Source: Duganella phyllosphaerae (GTDB lineage: Bacteria > Pseudomonadota > Gammaproteobacteria > Burkholderiales > Burkholderiaceae_D). From it: a stretch of 64,000 nucleotides of DNA. The notes under the pieces are model-generated. The model made no database searches. It saw only the letters and a program-made list of their open reading frames with translations, and had not been told where the DNA came from. Below, in pieces: positions 9,492 through 19,221 of the stretch. Every line of letters starts with the position of its first letter. Position 1 is the stretch's first letter. The stretch lies in contig NZ_LROM01000090.1 of assembly GCF_001758785.1 (NCBI RefSeq), positions 62,001 to 126,000 on the forward strand, in the 5' to 3' direction. A program made the position numbers and the translations under genes.

Positions 9492-9755
9492 ATGGATAAA
9501 ACCATCCGCCGCCGCCACTGGCAGCAAACCCGCCGCATGACCGGCTGGCTCCTGCTGCTGTGGCTGGTTACGACATTTTGCGCGGCCTTTTTCGCGCGCG
9601 AACTGAACAACCTGTCGATCTTCGGCTGGCCGCTGTCGTTTTATCTCGCCGCCCAGGGCGCCTCGCTGGTGTACCTGGCCATCATCGGTTTTTATGCCTG
9701 GCGCATGCGCCGGCTCGACCAGCAAGCCCGCGCCGCCGCCAGGGCCAAATCATGA
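9492..9755 (+). CDS. DUF4212 small membrane subunit of a sodium:solute symporter
   Basis: 87 residues with two predicted membrane helices (about 18-36 and 48-68). The segment ARELNNLSIFGWPLSFYLA and following AAQGASLVYLAIIGFYAW are the hallmark of DUF4212 proteins, which are almost always encoded just upstream of a VC_2705-type sodium:solute symporter. AGGGATAAAG lies upstream of the ATG. It overlaps the symporter by 4 bases (ATGA). The role is thought to be an accessory subunit; this is family knowledge. Confidence 0.92.
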   Translation: MDKTIRRRHWQQTRRMTGWLLLLWLVTTFCAAFFARELNNLSIFGWPLSFYLAAQGASLVYLAIIGFYAWRMRRLDQQARAAARAKS

Positions 9756-11806
9756 AAGAGCGCAGCTTTTCCGGCAAACTGGGCCGCTACTACCTGCTGT
9801 TTACCGCCGGCTTCGGCGGCTTTTTGCTCTCGCTCACGCTGCTCGAACAGGAAGGCATGCCGCGCATCTGGATCGGCTACCTGTTCATGTTTGCCACCAT
9901 CGTGCTGTACGCGATCCTGGGCGTGCTCAGCCGCACCTCGAACGTGCTCGAATACTACGTGGCCGGACGCAAGGTGCCGGCCATGTTCAACGGCATGGCC
10001 ACCGCCGCCGACTGGATCTCGGCGGCCAGCTTCATCAGCCTGGCCGGCGGCCTGTATCTGCACGGTTTCGACGGCCTGGCCTACATCATGGGGTGGACCG
10101 GCGGCTACGTGCTGGTGGCGCTGCTGATCGCGCCGTACTTGCGCAAATTTTGCCAGTACACGATTCCCGACTTCCTGGCCATGCGCTTCGGCCACGCCAA
10201 TGGCGAGGACAATGGCGCCGGACGCGTGGTGCGCATCATGGCGGTCATGGCCACCATCATCGTGTCTTTTACTTACGTGGTGGCGCAGATTTACGCGGTG
10301 GGCCTGATCACCTCGCGCTTTACCGGCGTCGATTTTTCGGTGGGCATTTTCCTCGGACTGGCCTCGATCCTGGTGTGCTCCTTTCTGGGCGGCATGCGCG
10401 CCATTACCTGGACCCAGGTGGCGCAATACATCATCATCCTGGTGGCGTTCCTGCTGCCGGCGATCTGGATGTCCATCAAGCTCAGCGACAACCCGATCCC
10501 GCAAGTGGCTTACGGCAAGCTGCTACCCAAGCTCAGCGCGCGCGAGGCCGTGCTGCAGGCCGATCCGAAGGAAGCCGAGGTACGCGCCATCTTCCAGCAG
10601 CGCGCCGATGACTACCAGCGCCAGCTCGACAACTTGCCAGCCTCGTGGGAAGCGGGCCGGCGCGACGCCCAGCGCCGGCTCGACCAGGTAAAAACCCGCA
10701 ACGCCTCGCTGCTCGACATCCGCAGCGCCGAGCGGGCACTGATCGCCTATCCCAAGAACCCGGACATCGCCGCCCGCGAATGGGCCGCAGCCCATGCCTA
10801 CAACCTGGCCCGGGCCCGTCCGATCAACCCGCACGCGGAACCGTACGCGGGCGACGCCGAAACCTCCGCCATCAAGCGCAACAACTTCGTGGCGCTGGTG
10901 TTCTGCCTGATGCTGGGCACGGTGGCGCTGCCGCACATCCTGATGCGCGCCTACACCACGCCGTCGGTGCATGCAACGCGGCAGTCGATGGTGTATGCGC
11001 TGTTTTTCATCCTGCTGATTTACCTGACGATTCCGGCCATGGCGGTGCTGGTCAAGTACGACATCTACACGGCGCTGGTGGGCAGCGACTTCAACCACCT
11101 GCCCGGCTGGGTGTCGTACTGGGCCAACGTGGACAAGGCCACGCCGCTGTTCAGCATTGCCGACGTCAACCGCGACGGCGTGGTGCAGCTGGCCGAAATC
11201 ACCATCGACGCCGACGTGCTGGTGCTGGCCGCGCCGGAGATCGCCGGACTGCCGTACGTGGTCTCGGGCCTGGTGGCGGCCGGCGGCCTGGCTGCGGCCC
11301 TGTCCACCGCCGACGGCCTGCTGCTCGCTATTTCCAACGCGCTGTCGCACGACATCTATTACAAGATCGTCGACCGCCACGCGTCCACCCAGAAGCGCGT
11401 GACGATTTCCAAGCTGTTGCTGCTGGGCGTGGCCTTCATTGCCGCTTACGCTGCCTCGCAGCGGCCTGGCGACATCATCTCGCTGGTCGGCGCGGCGTTC
11501 TCGCTGGCCGGTTCGACGCTGTTCCCGGCGCTGGTGCTGGGCGTGTTCTGGAAGCGCGCCAACCACCAGGGCGCCGTGGCCGGCATGATCGCCGGCTTTG
11601 CCGTGTGCCTGTATTACATGTTGCACGCCAACCCGGTGCTGGGCGGCAGCGTGACCGGCCAGTGGTTCCATATCGCGCCCACGTCGGCCGGCATCTTCGG
11701 GGTGCCGGCGGGCCTGGTGGTGATGGTGGTAGTGAGCCTGCTGACGCCGGCACAGGATGCGCAGACCAGGGCGCTGGTGGACTATGTTCGTGCGCCTGAG
11801 AAATAA
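9752..11806 (+). CDS. Sodium:solute symporter, VC_2705 subfamily
   Basis: 684 residues, with about 13 hydrophobic helices. N-terminal YVAGRKVPAMFNGMATAADW and SAASFISLAGGLYLHGFDG are typical of sodium:solute symporters of the ActP/PutP group. A hydrophilic insert of about 110 residues (about 270-375, with YQRQLDNLPASWEAGRRDAQ) interrupts the core. Around residues 470-481, DVNRDGVVQLAE fits an EF-hand calcium loop. The start at 9752 is set by the ATGA overlap with the DUF4212 gene; an upstream extension to 9560 is out of context. Substrate is probably a small carboxylate, inferred from family and the TctDE-like regulators. Confidence 0.92.
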   Translation: MKERSFSGKLGRYYLLFTAGFGGFLLSLTLLEQEGMPRIWIGYLFMFATIVLYAILGVLSRTSNVLEYYVAGRKVPAMFNGMATAADWISAASFISLAGGLYLHGFDGLAYIMGWTGGYVLVALLIAPYLRKFCQYTIPDFLAMRFGHANGEDNGAGRVVRIMAVMATIIVSFTYVVAQIYAVGLITSRFTGVDFSVGIFLGLASILVCSFLGGMRAITWTQVAQYIIILVAFLLPAIWMSIKLSDNPIPQVAYGKLLPKLSAREAVLQADPKEAEVRAIFQQRADDYQRQLDNLPASWEAGRRDAQRRLDQVKTRNASLLDIRSAERALIAYPKNPDIAAREWAAAHAYNLARARPINPHAEPYAGDAETSAIKRNNFVALVFCLMLGTVALPHILMRAYTTPSVHATRQSMVYALFFILLIYLTIPAMAVLVKYDIYTALVGSDFNHLPGWVSYWANVDKATPLFSIADVNRDGVVQLAEITIDADVLVLAAPEIAGLPYVVSGLVAAGGLAAALSTADGLLLAISNALSHDIYYKIVDRHASTQKRVTISKLLLLGVAFIAAYAASQRPGDIISLVGAAFSLAGSTLFPALVLGVFWKRANHQGAVAGMIAGFAVCLYYMLHANPVLGGSVTGQWFHIAPTSAGIFGVPAGLVVMVVVSLLTPAQDAQTRALVDYVRAPEK

Positions 11807-11813
11807 TTTAATG

Positions 11814-11843
11814 GCGGTTATGACAACTCGGTGGTATTGTTGA
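11814..11843 (+). promoter_or_regulatory. Upstream motif A shared with 60444-60473
   Basis: A 30-base stretch 26 bases before the first S9 peptidase start matches 24 of 30 positions of the stretch 23 bases before the small gene at 60497. Core: ATGACAACTCG, then TAT-N-GTTGA. The equal position relative to two start codons suggests a shared promoter or operator. Nature unknown. Confidence 0.45.
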
Positions 11844-11869
11844 GAGCTTAACAATTTATCTCGATCCCC

Positions 11870-13963
11870 ATGGGCTCCAACCGAGTTTTCGCGCGCTTTG
11901 CACGCTGCGCAGTGCTGGCGGCAGTGGCTGCCAGCGCCGCATTTTCCCCGCTGACGTTGGCCGCCGAACCCCCGCCAGCCATTGTCACCCAGCGGCCGCC
12001 GATCGCCGACTTCTTTGAGAACCCCGAGTTCAGCGGCGCCCTGCTCTCGCCCACCGGCAACTACTTGGCTGTGCGCATCGGCAGCAAGGAGTTGCGCGAC
12101 CGCCTGGCGGTGGTCACGCTGGCCGATAACAGCGTCAAGGTGGTGGCGGCGTTTGGCGACGCCGACGTCGGCACGTTCCAGTGGGTCAATGACGAGCGGC
12201 TGGTCTTCACCGCCACCGACCGTACCGTGGGCCAGGGCGACATGCGCTACGGCCCGGGCCTGTACGCGATCAACCGCGACGCCAGCAAGTTCATCCAGCT
12301 GGTCAGCCGCAGCAGCAAATCACTGTTTACCGGCGGCAGCATGATACGCAACCGCGACATGTTGCCGGTCACGGTCTACCTGCTCGGTCAGAAAGCTGCA
12401 CAGGACAGCGAGTTCGTCTACGTGGTGCAACCCCAGGTGTCGGGCGCCAGCCAGGTGCACGAGGTGGGCCTGCTGCGCCTCAATACCCTGACCGGCCGCG
12501 CGACGCCGGTGACCGGCACCCCCGACAACAGCAGGCAGTGGCTGCTCGACGACAAGGGCGAGCCGCGCATCGTCACCACGGTCAACAAGGGCATCAGCAC
12601 GATCCTGTACCGCGATCCGGCCAGCAATGCGTGGCGCGAGCTGGCCACGTACAACACCTATACCGGTGGCAAGGACGGGTTCTCGCCGCGCGCCTTCGGC
12701 CCCGATGGCACGCTGTACGTGGTCACCAACGCCGGCAACGACACCACGTCGCTGCACAAATACGACCTGGCCGCCAACCAGGTGGCGCCGCAAGCGCTGG
12801 TGCAGATCGACGGCTATGATTTTCGCGGCAGCCTGGTAACCGCCAACGGCAAGCTGCTCGGCGTGCGCTACCTGGCCGATGCGAACGGCACCACCTGGTT
12901 CGACGATGGCATGAAAGCGATCCAGGCGAAAATCGACACCATGCTGCCCAACACCGTCAACCTGCTCAGCGTGCCGACCCGGTCGGAGACGCCGTGGGTG
13001 CTGGTGATCGCCTATTCCGACCAGTTCCCGGCACGCACCCTGCTCTACGACAGCGCCACCAGCAACCTGACCACGGTGGGCGGCAGCCATCCGAAAATCA
13101 GGCCGGAACAGATGGCGCGCCAGACCCTGGTGCATTACAAGGCGCGCGACGGCCTGACCATTCCCGCCTGGCTCACCGTGCCCAAGGGTGGCGGCAAGAA
13201 CCTGCCGCTGGTGGTGCTGGTGCACGGCGGCCCGTATGTGCGCGGCAATAGCTGGGGCTGGAAAGCGGACAGCCAGTTCCTCGCCTCGCGCGGCTACGCC
13301 GTGCTCGAACCCGAGTATCGCGGCAGCACCGGCTTCGGCAGCAAGCACTTCCGCGCAGGCTGGAAGCAATGGGGTCTGAAAATGCAGGACGATATCGCCG
13401 ACGGCGCACGCTGGGCAATTGCCGAAGGGACCGCCGATCCGAAGCGCATCTGCATCGCCGGCGCCAGCTATGGCGGCTATGCCACCCTGATGGGCCTGAT
13501 CAACGACAAGGACTTGTACCGCTGCGGCATCAACTGGGTGGGCGTGACCGACATCAACATGATGTACGACGGTCACTGGAACTTCTCGTCCGACCTGTCC
13601 GATCACTGGAAACAATACGCCATGCCACAGCTCGTCGGTGACCAGGTCAAGGATGCCGAGCAGTTGAACGCGACGTCGCCGTTACTGCGCGCAGCCGAGA
13701 TCCGACAACCGCTGCTGCTGGCCTACGGCGGCGCCGACCGCCGCGTGCCGCTGCCGCATGGCACCAAGTTCTACAAGGCAGTCAAGCAGGCCAATCCCGA
13801 CGTGGAATGGGTGGAGTACGAAGAGGAAGGCCATGGCTGGGCGCTGCCGAAGAACCGTATCGATTTCTGGGGCAGGGTGGAAAAATTCCTCGATAAAAAT
13901 ATCGGTCAGGCTGGCGCCGCAGCCGCAACCACGACCGCGAACGCAGCTGGAGCGCCGCAATGA
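11870..13963 (+). CDS. S9 family (prolyl oligopeptidase-like) secreted peptidase
   Basis: 697 residues. A signal peptide is likely (FARCAVLAAVAASAAF, cleavage near LAAEP at about 33). The middle is a beta-propeller-like region with DPASNAWRELATYNTYTGG-type repeats, followed by an alpha/beta hydrolase. The catalytic triad is readable: Ser533 in GASYGG, Asp623 in GGADRRVP and His655 in EEGHGW. HGGP near residue 451 forms the oxyanion region. Likely a periplasmic or secreted acylaminoacyl/dipeptidyl peptidase. It overlaps the paralogous next gene by 4 bases (ATGA), and both probably arose by tandem duplication. Confidence 0.93.
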   Translation: MGSNRVFARFARCAVLAAVAASAAFSPLTLAAEPPPAIVTQRPPIADFFENPEFSGALLSPTGNYLAVRIGSKELRDRLAVVTLADNSVKVVAAFGDADVGTFQWVNDERLVFTATDRTVGQGDMRYGPGLYAINRDASKFIQLVSRSSKSLFTGGSMIRNRDMLPVTVYLLGQKAAQDSEFVYVVQPQVSGASQVHEVGLLRLNTLTGRATPVTGTPDNSRQWLLDDKGEPRIVTTVNKGISTILYRDPASNAWRELATYNTYTGGKDGFSPRAFGPDGTLYVVTNAGNDTTSLHKYDLAANQVAPQALVQIDGYDFRGSLVTANGKLLGVRYLADANGTTWFDDGMKAIQAKIDTMLPNTVNLLSVPTRSETPWVLVIAYSDQFPARTLLYDSATSNLTTVGGSHPKIRPEQMARQTLVHYKARDGLTIPAWLTVPKGGGKNLPLVVLVHGGPYVRGNSWGWKADSQFLASRGYAVLEPEYRGSTGFGSKHFRAGWKQWGLKMQDDIADGARWAIAEGTADPKRICIAGASYGGYATLMGLINDKDLYRCGINWVGVTDINMMYDGHWNFSSDLSDHWKQYAMPQLVGDQVKDAEQLNATSPLLRAAEIRQPLLLAYGGADRRVPLPHGTKFYKAVKQANPDVEWVEYEEEGHGWALPKNRIDFWGRVEKFLDKNIGQAGAAAATTTANAAGAPQ

Positions 13964-15940
13964 GGCTGCGCATTGCGTTGACTGCGCTGCTGTTGCTGAC
14001 TGCGCCGCAAGCGGCAGCCGCTGCACCGCCGCCGATTGCCAGCTTCTTCAGCAACCCTGCCTTCAACGGCGCCATGCTCTCGCCCAATGGCCGTTACCTG
14101 GCAGCTTTTACCGGCGCCCAGGGCCGGCGCGACGGCCTGGCGGTGGTGGACCTGACCACCATGGAAGCGGCCATGGTGGCGCAGTTTCGCGATACCGACA
14201 TCGGCCAGGCGCGCTGGGTGAACAACGACCGGCTGCTGTTCTCCACCGTGGACCGTACCCAGGGCCGGCGCGACGTGCGCTTTGCGCCCGGCGTGTTTGC
14301 GGCCAACCGCGACGGCAAACAGTTCCGCCAGTTGGCCAAGCGCAACGAGCAATTCATCCGGTCCGGCGTCGATCGCGACGACATGCTGCCATGGCACACC
14401 TATATGCTGGACCAGGACGGCCCGCAAACCGGCGACGATGTGTACGTGACCGATGCCGGCATCATCGCGCCCGGCATCCTGGTCTCGCAAGACCTGGTGC
14501 GCGTCAACACCCGCAACGGCATCGCGCGCCCGGTAGATCACCCGGACACGGCGCAGGAATGGTGGCTCGACCACAAGGGGCGAGCCGCGCCTGATGGAAA
14601 CCCTGGACCAGAACGTGCAAAAAATCCAGTATCTCGATCCGGCCACCGGCGCCTGGCGGGTGCTGGCCAGTTTCAATGCCTATGCCGCGAACAAGAACAG
14701 CTTCTCGCCGCTGGCCTTCGGCCCCGATGGCACCTTGTACGTGGTGGCCAACGGCGGCCAGGACTTGACCGCGCTGTATGCCTACGACCTCAAGAACAAC
14801 AAGCTGGGGCCACGCCTGGTCACGCTCGACGGTTTCGATTTCCAGGGTCACCTGATCATCAGCAACGACAAGCTGCTGGGCGTGCGCGTGGATGGCGACG
14901 CCGAGGGTACGGTGTGGTTCGACACCGGCATGCAGATGCTGCAAAAAAAGATCGACACGAGGTTGCCGGGACTGTCCAACCTGATCACGCCGCCCAAGCG
15001 CCCGGACACCCCGTGGGTGCTGGTGGAATCGTATTCGGATCGCCACCCGCGCCGCTTCCTGGTGTTCAACACCGAAACGAACAAGCTGAGCGAAGTGGGC
15101 AACGTGGCGCCCGCCATCAAGGCCGCCGACATGGGCACGCGCGACCTGGTGCAATACACCGCACGTGACGGCCTGAAGATTCCTGCCTGGTTGACGTTGC
15201 CGCCGGGCGGCAAGGACAAGAACCTGCCGATGGTGGTGCTGGTCCACGGCGGCCCGTTCGTGCGCGGGAAGAACTGGGACTGGAACGCCGATGCCCAGTT
15301 CCTGGCCTCGCGCGGCTACGCGGTGCTGGAACCCGAATTTCGCGGCAGCACCGGCCACGGCAACGCCCACTACGTCGCCGGCTGGAAGCAATGGGGCCTG
15401 AAAATGCAGGACGACATCGCCGACGGCACGCGCTGGGCGATTGCCCAGGGCACTGCCGACGCCAAACGGATCTGCATCGCCGGCGCCAGCTATGGCGGTT
15501 ATGCCACGCTGATGGGCCTGATCAACGATCCCGACCTGTATCGCTGCGGTATCAACTGGGTGGGTGTCACCGACATCGACCTGATGTACAACAGCGGGTG
15601 GCGCTATAGCTCTGATATGTCGGAAGGCTGGAAGCAATACGGCATGCCCGAACTGGTGGCCGACCAGGTCAAGGATGCGGCGCAGATCCGGGCCACCTCG
15701 CCCTTGCGGCGCGCGGCCGAAATCAAACAACCACTGCTGCTGGCCTACGGCGGCGCCGACGTCCGCGTGCCCCTGAGCCACGGCATCAAGTTCTACGACG
15801 CCGTCAAAAAGACCAATCCCAACGTCGAATGGGTGGAGTACGCAGAGGAAGGCCACGGCTGGCGGCTGCCGAAAAATCGCATCGACTTCTGGGGCCGGGT
15901 GGAGAAATTCCTCGACAAGCAGATCGGCGCGGGGCGCTAG
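13960..15940 (+). pseudogene. Second S9 family peptidase, interrupted by a one-base frameshift
   Basis: A paralogue of the preceding gene in two frames. Frame 1 runs from ATG 13960 (signal peptide RIALTALLLLTAPQAAAA) and matches through EWWLDHKG. After the GGGG at 14577-14580 the matching sequence continues in the other frame as EPRLMETLDQNV and runs to the stop at 15940. The paralogue has AAGGGCGAGCCGCGC at the same place with GGG, so one extra G explains the break. The triad is intact in the downstream part (GASYGG, GGADVRVP, EEGHGW). If real, the product is truncated at about 210 homologous residues plus an unrelated tail. A sequencing error in the G-run is an equally good explanation. Confidence 0.85.
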
Positions 15941-15979
15941 GAGGGGTATAGTCGGGTTTCCACATACGGAGGAGACAGC

Positions 15980-17194
15980 ATGACATCCGGCAAAATCCTG
16001 GTAGCGCAAGGAGGCGGCCCCACCGCCGTGATCAACCAGTCGCTGGCTGGCGTGGTGCTCGAAGCACGGCGCTTTCGCGACTGCACCCGCGTGTACGGCG
16101 CCATGCACGGCGTGCGCGGCATCGTCGACGAGAACCTGGTGGACCTCACGCGCGAAACCAGCCAGAACCTGGAAATGGTGGCCGCCACGCCGTCCTCGGC
16201 GCTCGGCTCCACCCGCGACAAGCCCGACATGGCCTATTGCGCGGAAATCTTCAAAGTGCTGCGGGCCCACGAGATCGAGCAGTTTTACTATATCGGCGGC
16301 AACGATTCGTCCGACACCGTGCGCATCGTCAGCGAGCAGGCGCAGCAGGCGGGCTACCCGCTGCGCTGCATCCACATCCCCAAGACCATCGACAACGACC
16401 TGGTGGGCAACGACCACACGCCGGGCTTCCCTTCGGCCGCACGGTTTGTCGCCCAAGCGTTTGCTGGCGCCAATCTCGACAACGCCGCCCTGCCCGGCGT
16501 GTACGTGGGCGTGGTCATGGGCCGCCACGCCGGCTTCCTCACCGCTGCAGCCGCCCTGGGCAAAAAGTTTCCTGATGATGGACCGCACTTGATCTACCTG
16601 CCCGAGCGGGTGTTTTCGCTCGAGCAGTTTTTGCGCGATGTGAAGGATGTGTATGCGCGCTACGGGCGCTGCGTGGTGGCGGTCTCCGAAGGCATCCACG
16701 ACGCTTCCGGGGCGGCAATCGCCACCCTGCTGTCGAAAGAAGTCGAGCGCGATGCCCACGGCAACGTCCAGCTGTCGGGCACCGGTGCGCTGGCCGATCT
16801 GCTGTGCGACGAAATCAAGGCCAGGCTCGGCATCAAGCGCGTGCGCGGCGACACCTTCGGCTACCTGCAGCGCTCGTTCATCGGCTGCGTCTCGGACGTC
16901 GATCAGCGCGAGGCGCGCGAAGTGGGAGAAAAAGCGGTGCAGTTCGCCATGTGGGGCGACCGCGACGGTTCGGTGGCGATCAAGCGCACCGGCTTCTACT
17001 CGGTCGACTACGAATTGCAGGCCTTGCAGGCCGTGGCCGGCAAGACACGGGTGATGGAAGACGAATTCATCAGTGCCAGCGGCACCGATGTGACCGATGC
17101 GTTCCGCATGTACTTGCGGCCGTTGCTGGGCTCGGGGATGCCCGATGCGTTCCGGCTGCGGCCGGCGCCGGTCGAGAAAATCCTCAAACGGTAA
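15980..17194 (+). CDS. 6-phosphofructokinase, pyrophosphate-dependent type
   Basis: 404 residues. Phosphorylates fructose 6-phosphate at C1. Motifs: AQGGGPTAVINQSLAG at the N-terminus, YIGGNDSSDT near residue 104 (ATP-dependent enzymes have GGDGS), and PKTIDND near residue 135 (ATP enzymes have PGTIDND). Asp in place of Gly and Lys in place of Gly are the accepted marks of PPi-dependent PFK, so the reaction is probably reversible with diphosphate. GGAGGAGACAGC lies before the ATG. It follows the S9 pair by 39 bases and ends at a terminator convergent with purM. PPi dependence is inferred from motifs. Confidence 0.9.
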   Translation: MTSGKILVAQGGGPTAVINQSLAGVVLEARRFRDCTRVYGAMHGVRGIVDENLVDLTRETSQNLEMVAATPSSALGSTRDKPDMAYCAEIFKVLRAHEIEQFYYIGGNDSSDTVRIVSEQAQQAGYPLRCIHIPKTIDNDLVGNDHTPGFPSAARFVAQAFAGANLDNAALPGVYVGVVMGRHAGFLTAAAALGKKFPDDGPHLIYLPERVFSLEQFLRDVKDVYARYGRCVVAVSEGIHDASGAAIATLLSKEVERDAHGNVQLSGTGALADLLCDEIKARLGIKRVRGDTFGYLQRSFIGCVSDVDQREAREVGEKAVQFAMWGDRDGSVAIKRTGFYSVDYELQALQAVAGKTRVMEDEFISASGTDVTDAFRMYLRPLLGSGMPDAFRLRPAPVEKILKR

Positions 17195-17198
17195 ACGT

Positions 17199-17226
17199 AA
17201 AAAAAGCACGCCGCAGCGTGCTTTCC
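17199..17226. terminator. Bidirectional terminator between pfk and purM
   Basis: Stem AAAGCACGC / GCGTGCTTT around CGCA, with an A-run on the left and T-rich sequence on the right. It separates the convergent pfk and purM genes. Confidence 0.85.
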
Positions 17227-17245
17227 TCGTTCCAGCGGATAAAAC

Positions 17246-18289
17246 TTACACCACGATGGTCTGGTGCTCGTCGCCCACGCGCGCGCGGATCTTGCCGATG
17301 GTGTACACGGTTTCGCCAGCCGCTTCGAGCTGGGCGATCGCTGCCGCGGCGTTCTCTTGCGAGACGATCACGGTCATGCCGATACCGCAGTTGAACACGC
17401 GGTGCATTTCAGCGTCAGCCACGCCGCCATGCTGTTGCAGCCAGGTGAACAGCGGTGGCATGGTCCACGATTTGCCGTCCAGCTCGGCCACCAGGCCAGG
17501 CTGCAGCACGCGCGGGATGTTTTCCACCAGGCCGCCACCGGTGATGTGGACCATGCCTTTGACTTCGAGCGACGCCATCAGGGCCAGCAGCGGCTTGACG
17601 TAGATGCGGGTAGGCTGCATCAGCACGTCTGCCAGCTTGCGGCCGTGGAAGTCGCCTTCCAGGTCCGGCTTGGCTACTTCGATGATCTTGCGTACCAGCG
17701 AGTAACCGTTGGAGTGCACGCCCGACGACGCCAGGCCCAGGATCACGTCGCCCGGGGCGATCTTGGTGCCGTCGATGATCTGCGATTTTTCCACCGCGCC
17801 GACCGCGAAACCGGCCAGGTCGTATTCGCCGGCCGGGTACATGCTCGGCATTTCAGCGGTTTCGCCGCCGATCAGTGCGCAACCGGCTTGTTCGCAACCC
17901 TGGGCGATGCCCTTGATGACGTCGGTGGCGATCGCCACGTCGAGCTTGCCGCAAGCGAAATAATCGAGGAAGAACAGCGGCTCGGCGCCCTGCACCAGGA
18001 TGTCGTTGACGCTCATGGCCACCAGGTCGATGCCGACCGTGTCGTGACGGTTCAGTTCGAATGCCAGCTTGAGCTTGGTGCCCACGCCGTCGGTGCCCGA
18101 TACCAGGACCGGCTCCTTGAATTTCTTGCTGATCTCGAACATGGCGCCGAAACCGCCGAGGCCGCCCAACACGCCTTCGCGCAGGGTGCGCTTGGCAAAT
18201 GGCTTGATCGCTTCGACTAAGGCGTCGCCTGCATCGATATCGACGCCGGCGTCACGGTAGGACAGGGAAACATTTGAAGGTTGGCTCAT
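17246..18289 (-). CDS. purM: Phosphoribosylformylglycinamidine cyclo-ligase
   Basis: 347 residues, full length. De novo purine synthesis: ATP-dependent conversion of FGAM to AIR. Recognised by [20 protein letters not shown] at the N-terminus, [23 protein letters not shown] and [17 protein letters not shown]. As in other betaproteobacteria it lies next to hda on the opposite strand. It starts 245 bases from hda. Confidence 0.97.
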   Translation of the reverse strand: MSQPSNVSLSYRDAGVDIDAGDALVEAIKPFAKRTLREGVLGGLGGFGAMFEISKKFKEPVLVSGTDGVGTKLKLAFELNRHDTVGIDLVAMSVNDILVQGAEPLFFLDYFACGKLDVAIATDVIKGIAQGCEQAGCALIGGETAEMPSMYPAGEYDLAGFAVGAVEKSQIIDGTKIAPGDVILGLASSGVHSNGYSLVRKIIEVAKPDLEGDFHGRKLADVLMQPTRIYVKPLLALMASLEVKGMVHITGGGLVENIPRVLQPGLVAELDGKSWTMPPLFTWLQQHGGVADAEMHRVFNCGIGMTVIVSQENAAAAIAQLEAAGETVYTIGKIRARVGDEHQTIVV

Positions 18290-18471
18290 GGTGTGTATTT
18301 GGCAGCGGAGGCGGTAAAATAGAAGGCGGAGACCGTTTTTATGGCCCGGTCAATCCGCTATTTTATCAAACTGCCCCGTCAAAATCCCTTTTTATGCCAT
18401 TTGCCGCCATTTTTCTGCTTGTGCAAGCAAAAACACACAGCGTTTCGGCCAGTTGTGGGGGCAGCACCTTC

Positions 18472-18477
18472 TATAAT
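18472..18477 (+). promoter_or_regulatory. Probable -10 box for hda operon
   Basis: A perfect TATAAT 58 bases upstream of the hda start. No good TTGACA-like hexamer is at 16-18 bases upstream, so the -35 is weak or absent. The remaining part of the 18290-18534 gap must also hold the divergent purM promoter. Confidence 0.45.
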
Positions 18478-18534
18478 GCATAACATTAACAAGAAAAATG
18501 ATTAGTACGAAGTTATGCAGATGATGGGACCACC

Positions 18535-19221
18535 ATGAAGCAGTTGGTGCTCGATTTGGGCGCGGACCAGCCGCACAGCCTCGACGCGTTCGAGGTTGGC
18601 CAAAATGCCGAGGCGATGGCGCTGCTGGGCCAGTTCGCCTCGCGCACGGCGCGCGAGCACTTCGCCTATCTCTGGGGCAACGCCGGGGTGGGCAAGACCC
18701 ACCTGCTGAAAGCGCTGGCCTCGGCCGGCGGCGAAGCCGAACAACTGCGCGCGCGCTATATCTCGCCGTTCTCGATCGAAACCGAATTCGTGTATTCGCC
18801 AGACGTCGACCTGTACCTGCTCGACGACTGCGAAAAGCTCTCGCCGGTCGCCCAGATCGACGCCTTTGCCCTGTTTAACGAAATCCGCGCAAATCACGCC
18901 TTCATGGTGTGCAGCGGCGCGGTGGCCCCGGCCGTATTGCCGGTGCGCGAGGACTTGCGCACCCGCATGGGCTGGGGTTTGATCTACCAGATTCATGGCC
19001 TGACCGACGACGAAAAGGTCGCGGCGCTGGGTGCGGCGGCCACCGCGCGCGGCTTGACGCTGTCGCCGGGCGTGATACCCTACCTGCTATCTCATTTCCA
19101 GCGAGACATGAGTTCCTTATCGACCATGCTCGATTCGCTGGATCAATATTCACTGGAAACCCAACGCCCGATCACCCTGCCGCTGTTGCGCGAGTGGTTG
19201 CAGGCGGAAGCAAAAGAATGA
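18535..19221 (+). CDS. hda: DnaA regulatory inactivator Hda
   Basis: 228 residues, DnaA-like AAA+ domain only. The N-terminal MKQLVLDLG contains a beta-clamp-binding motif of the QLxLDL type, needed to dock on DNA-loaded DnaN. LWGNAGVGKTHLL near residue 46 is the Walker A, and LYLLDDCEKL the Walker B. The family stimulates ATP hydrolysis by DnaA after initiation (RIDA). It heads an overlapping chain with the HAD phosphatase (ATGA) and pcnB. Confidence 0.95.
   Translation: MKQLVLDLGADQPHSLDAFEVGQNAEAMALLGQFASRTAREHFAYLWGNAGVGKTHLLKALASAGGEAEQLRARYISPFSIETEFVYSPDVDLYLLDDCEKLSPVAQIDAFALFNEIRANHAFMVCSGAVAPAVLPVREDLRTRMGWGLIYQIHGLTDDEKVAALGAAATARGLTLSPGVIPYLLSHFQRDMSSLSTMLDSLDQYSLETQRPITLPLLREWLQAEAKE

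Noticed and set aside
14504-17209. A 901-codon open frame on the minus strand opposite the second S9 peptidase and pfk.
   Set aside because: It is antisense to two genes with clear catalytic motifs, is rich in Arg/His/Ala as expected for a shadow frame in GC-rich DNA, and contains no recognisable domain.
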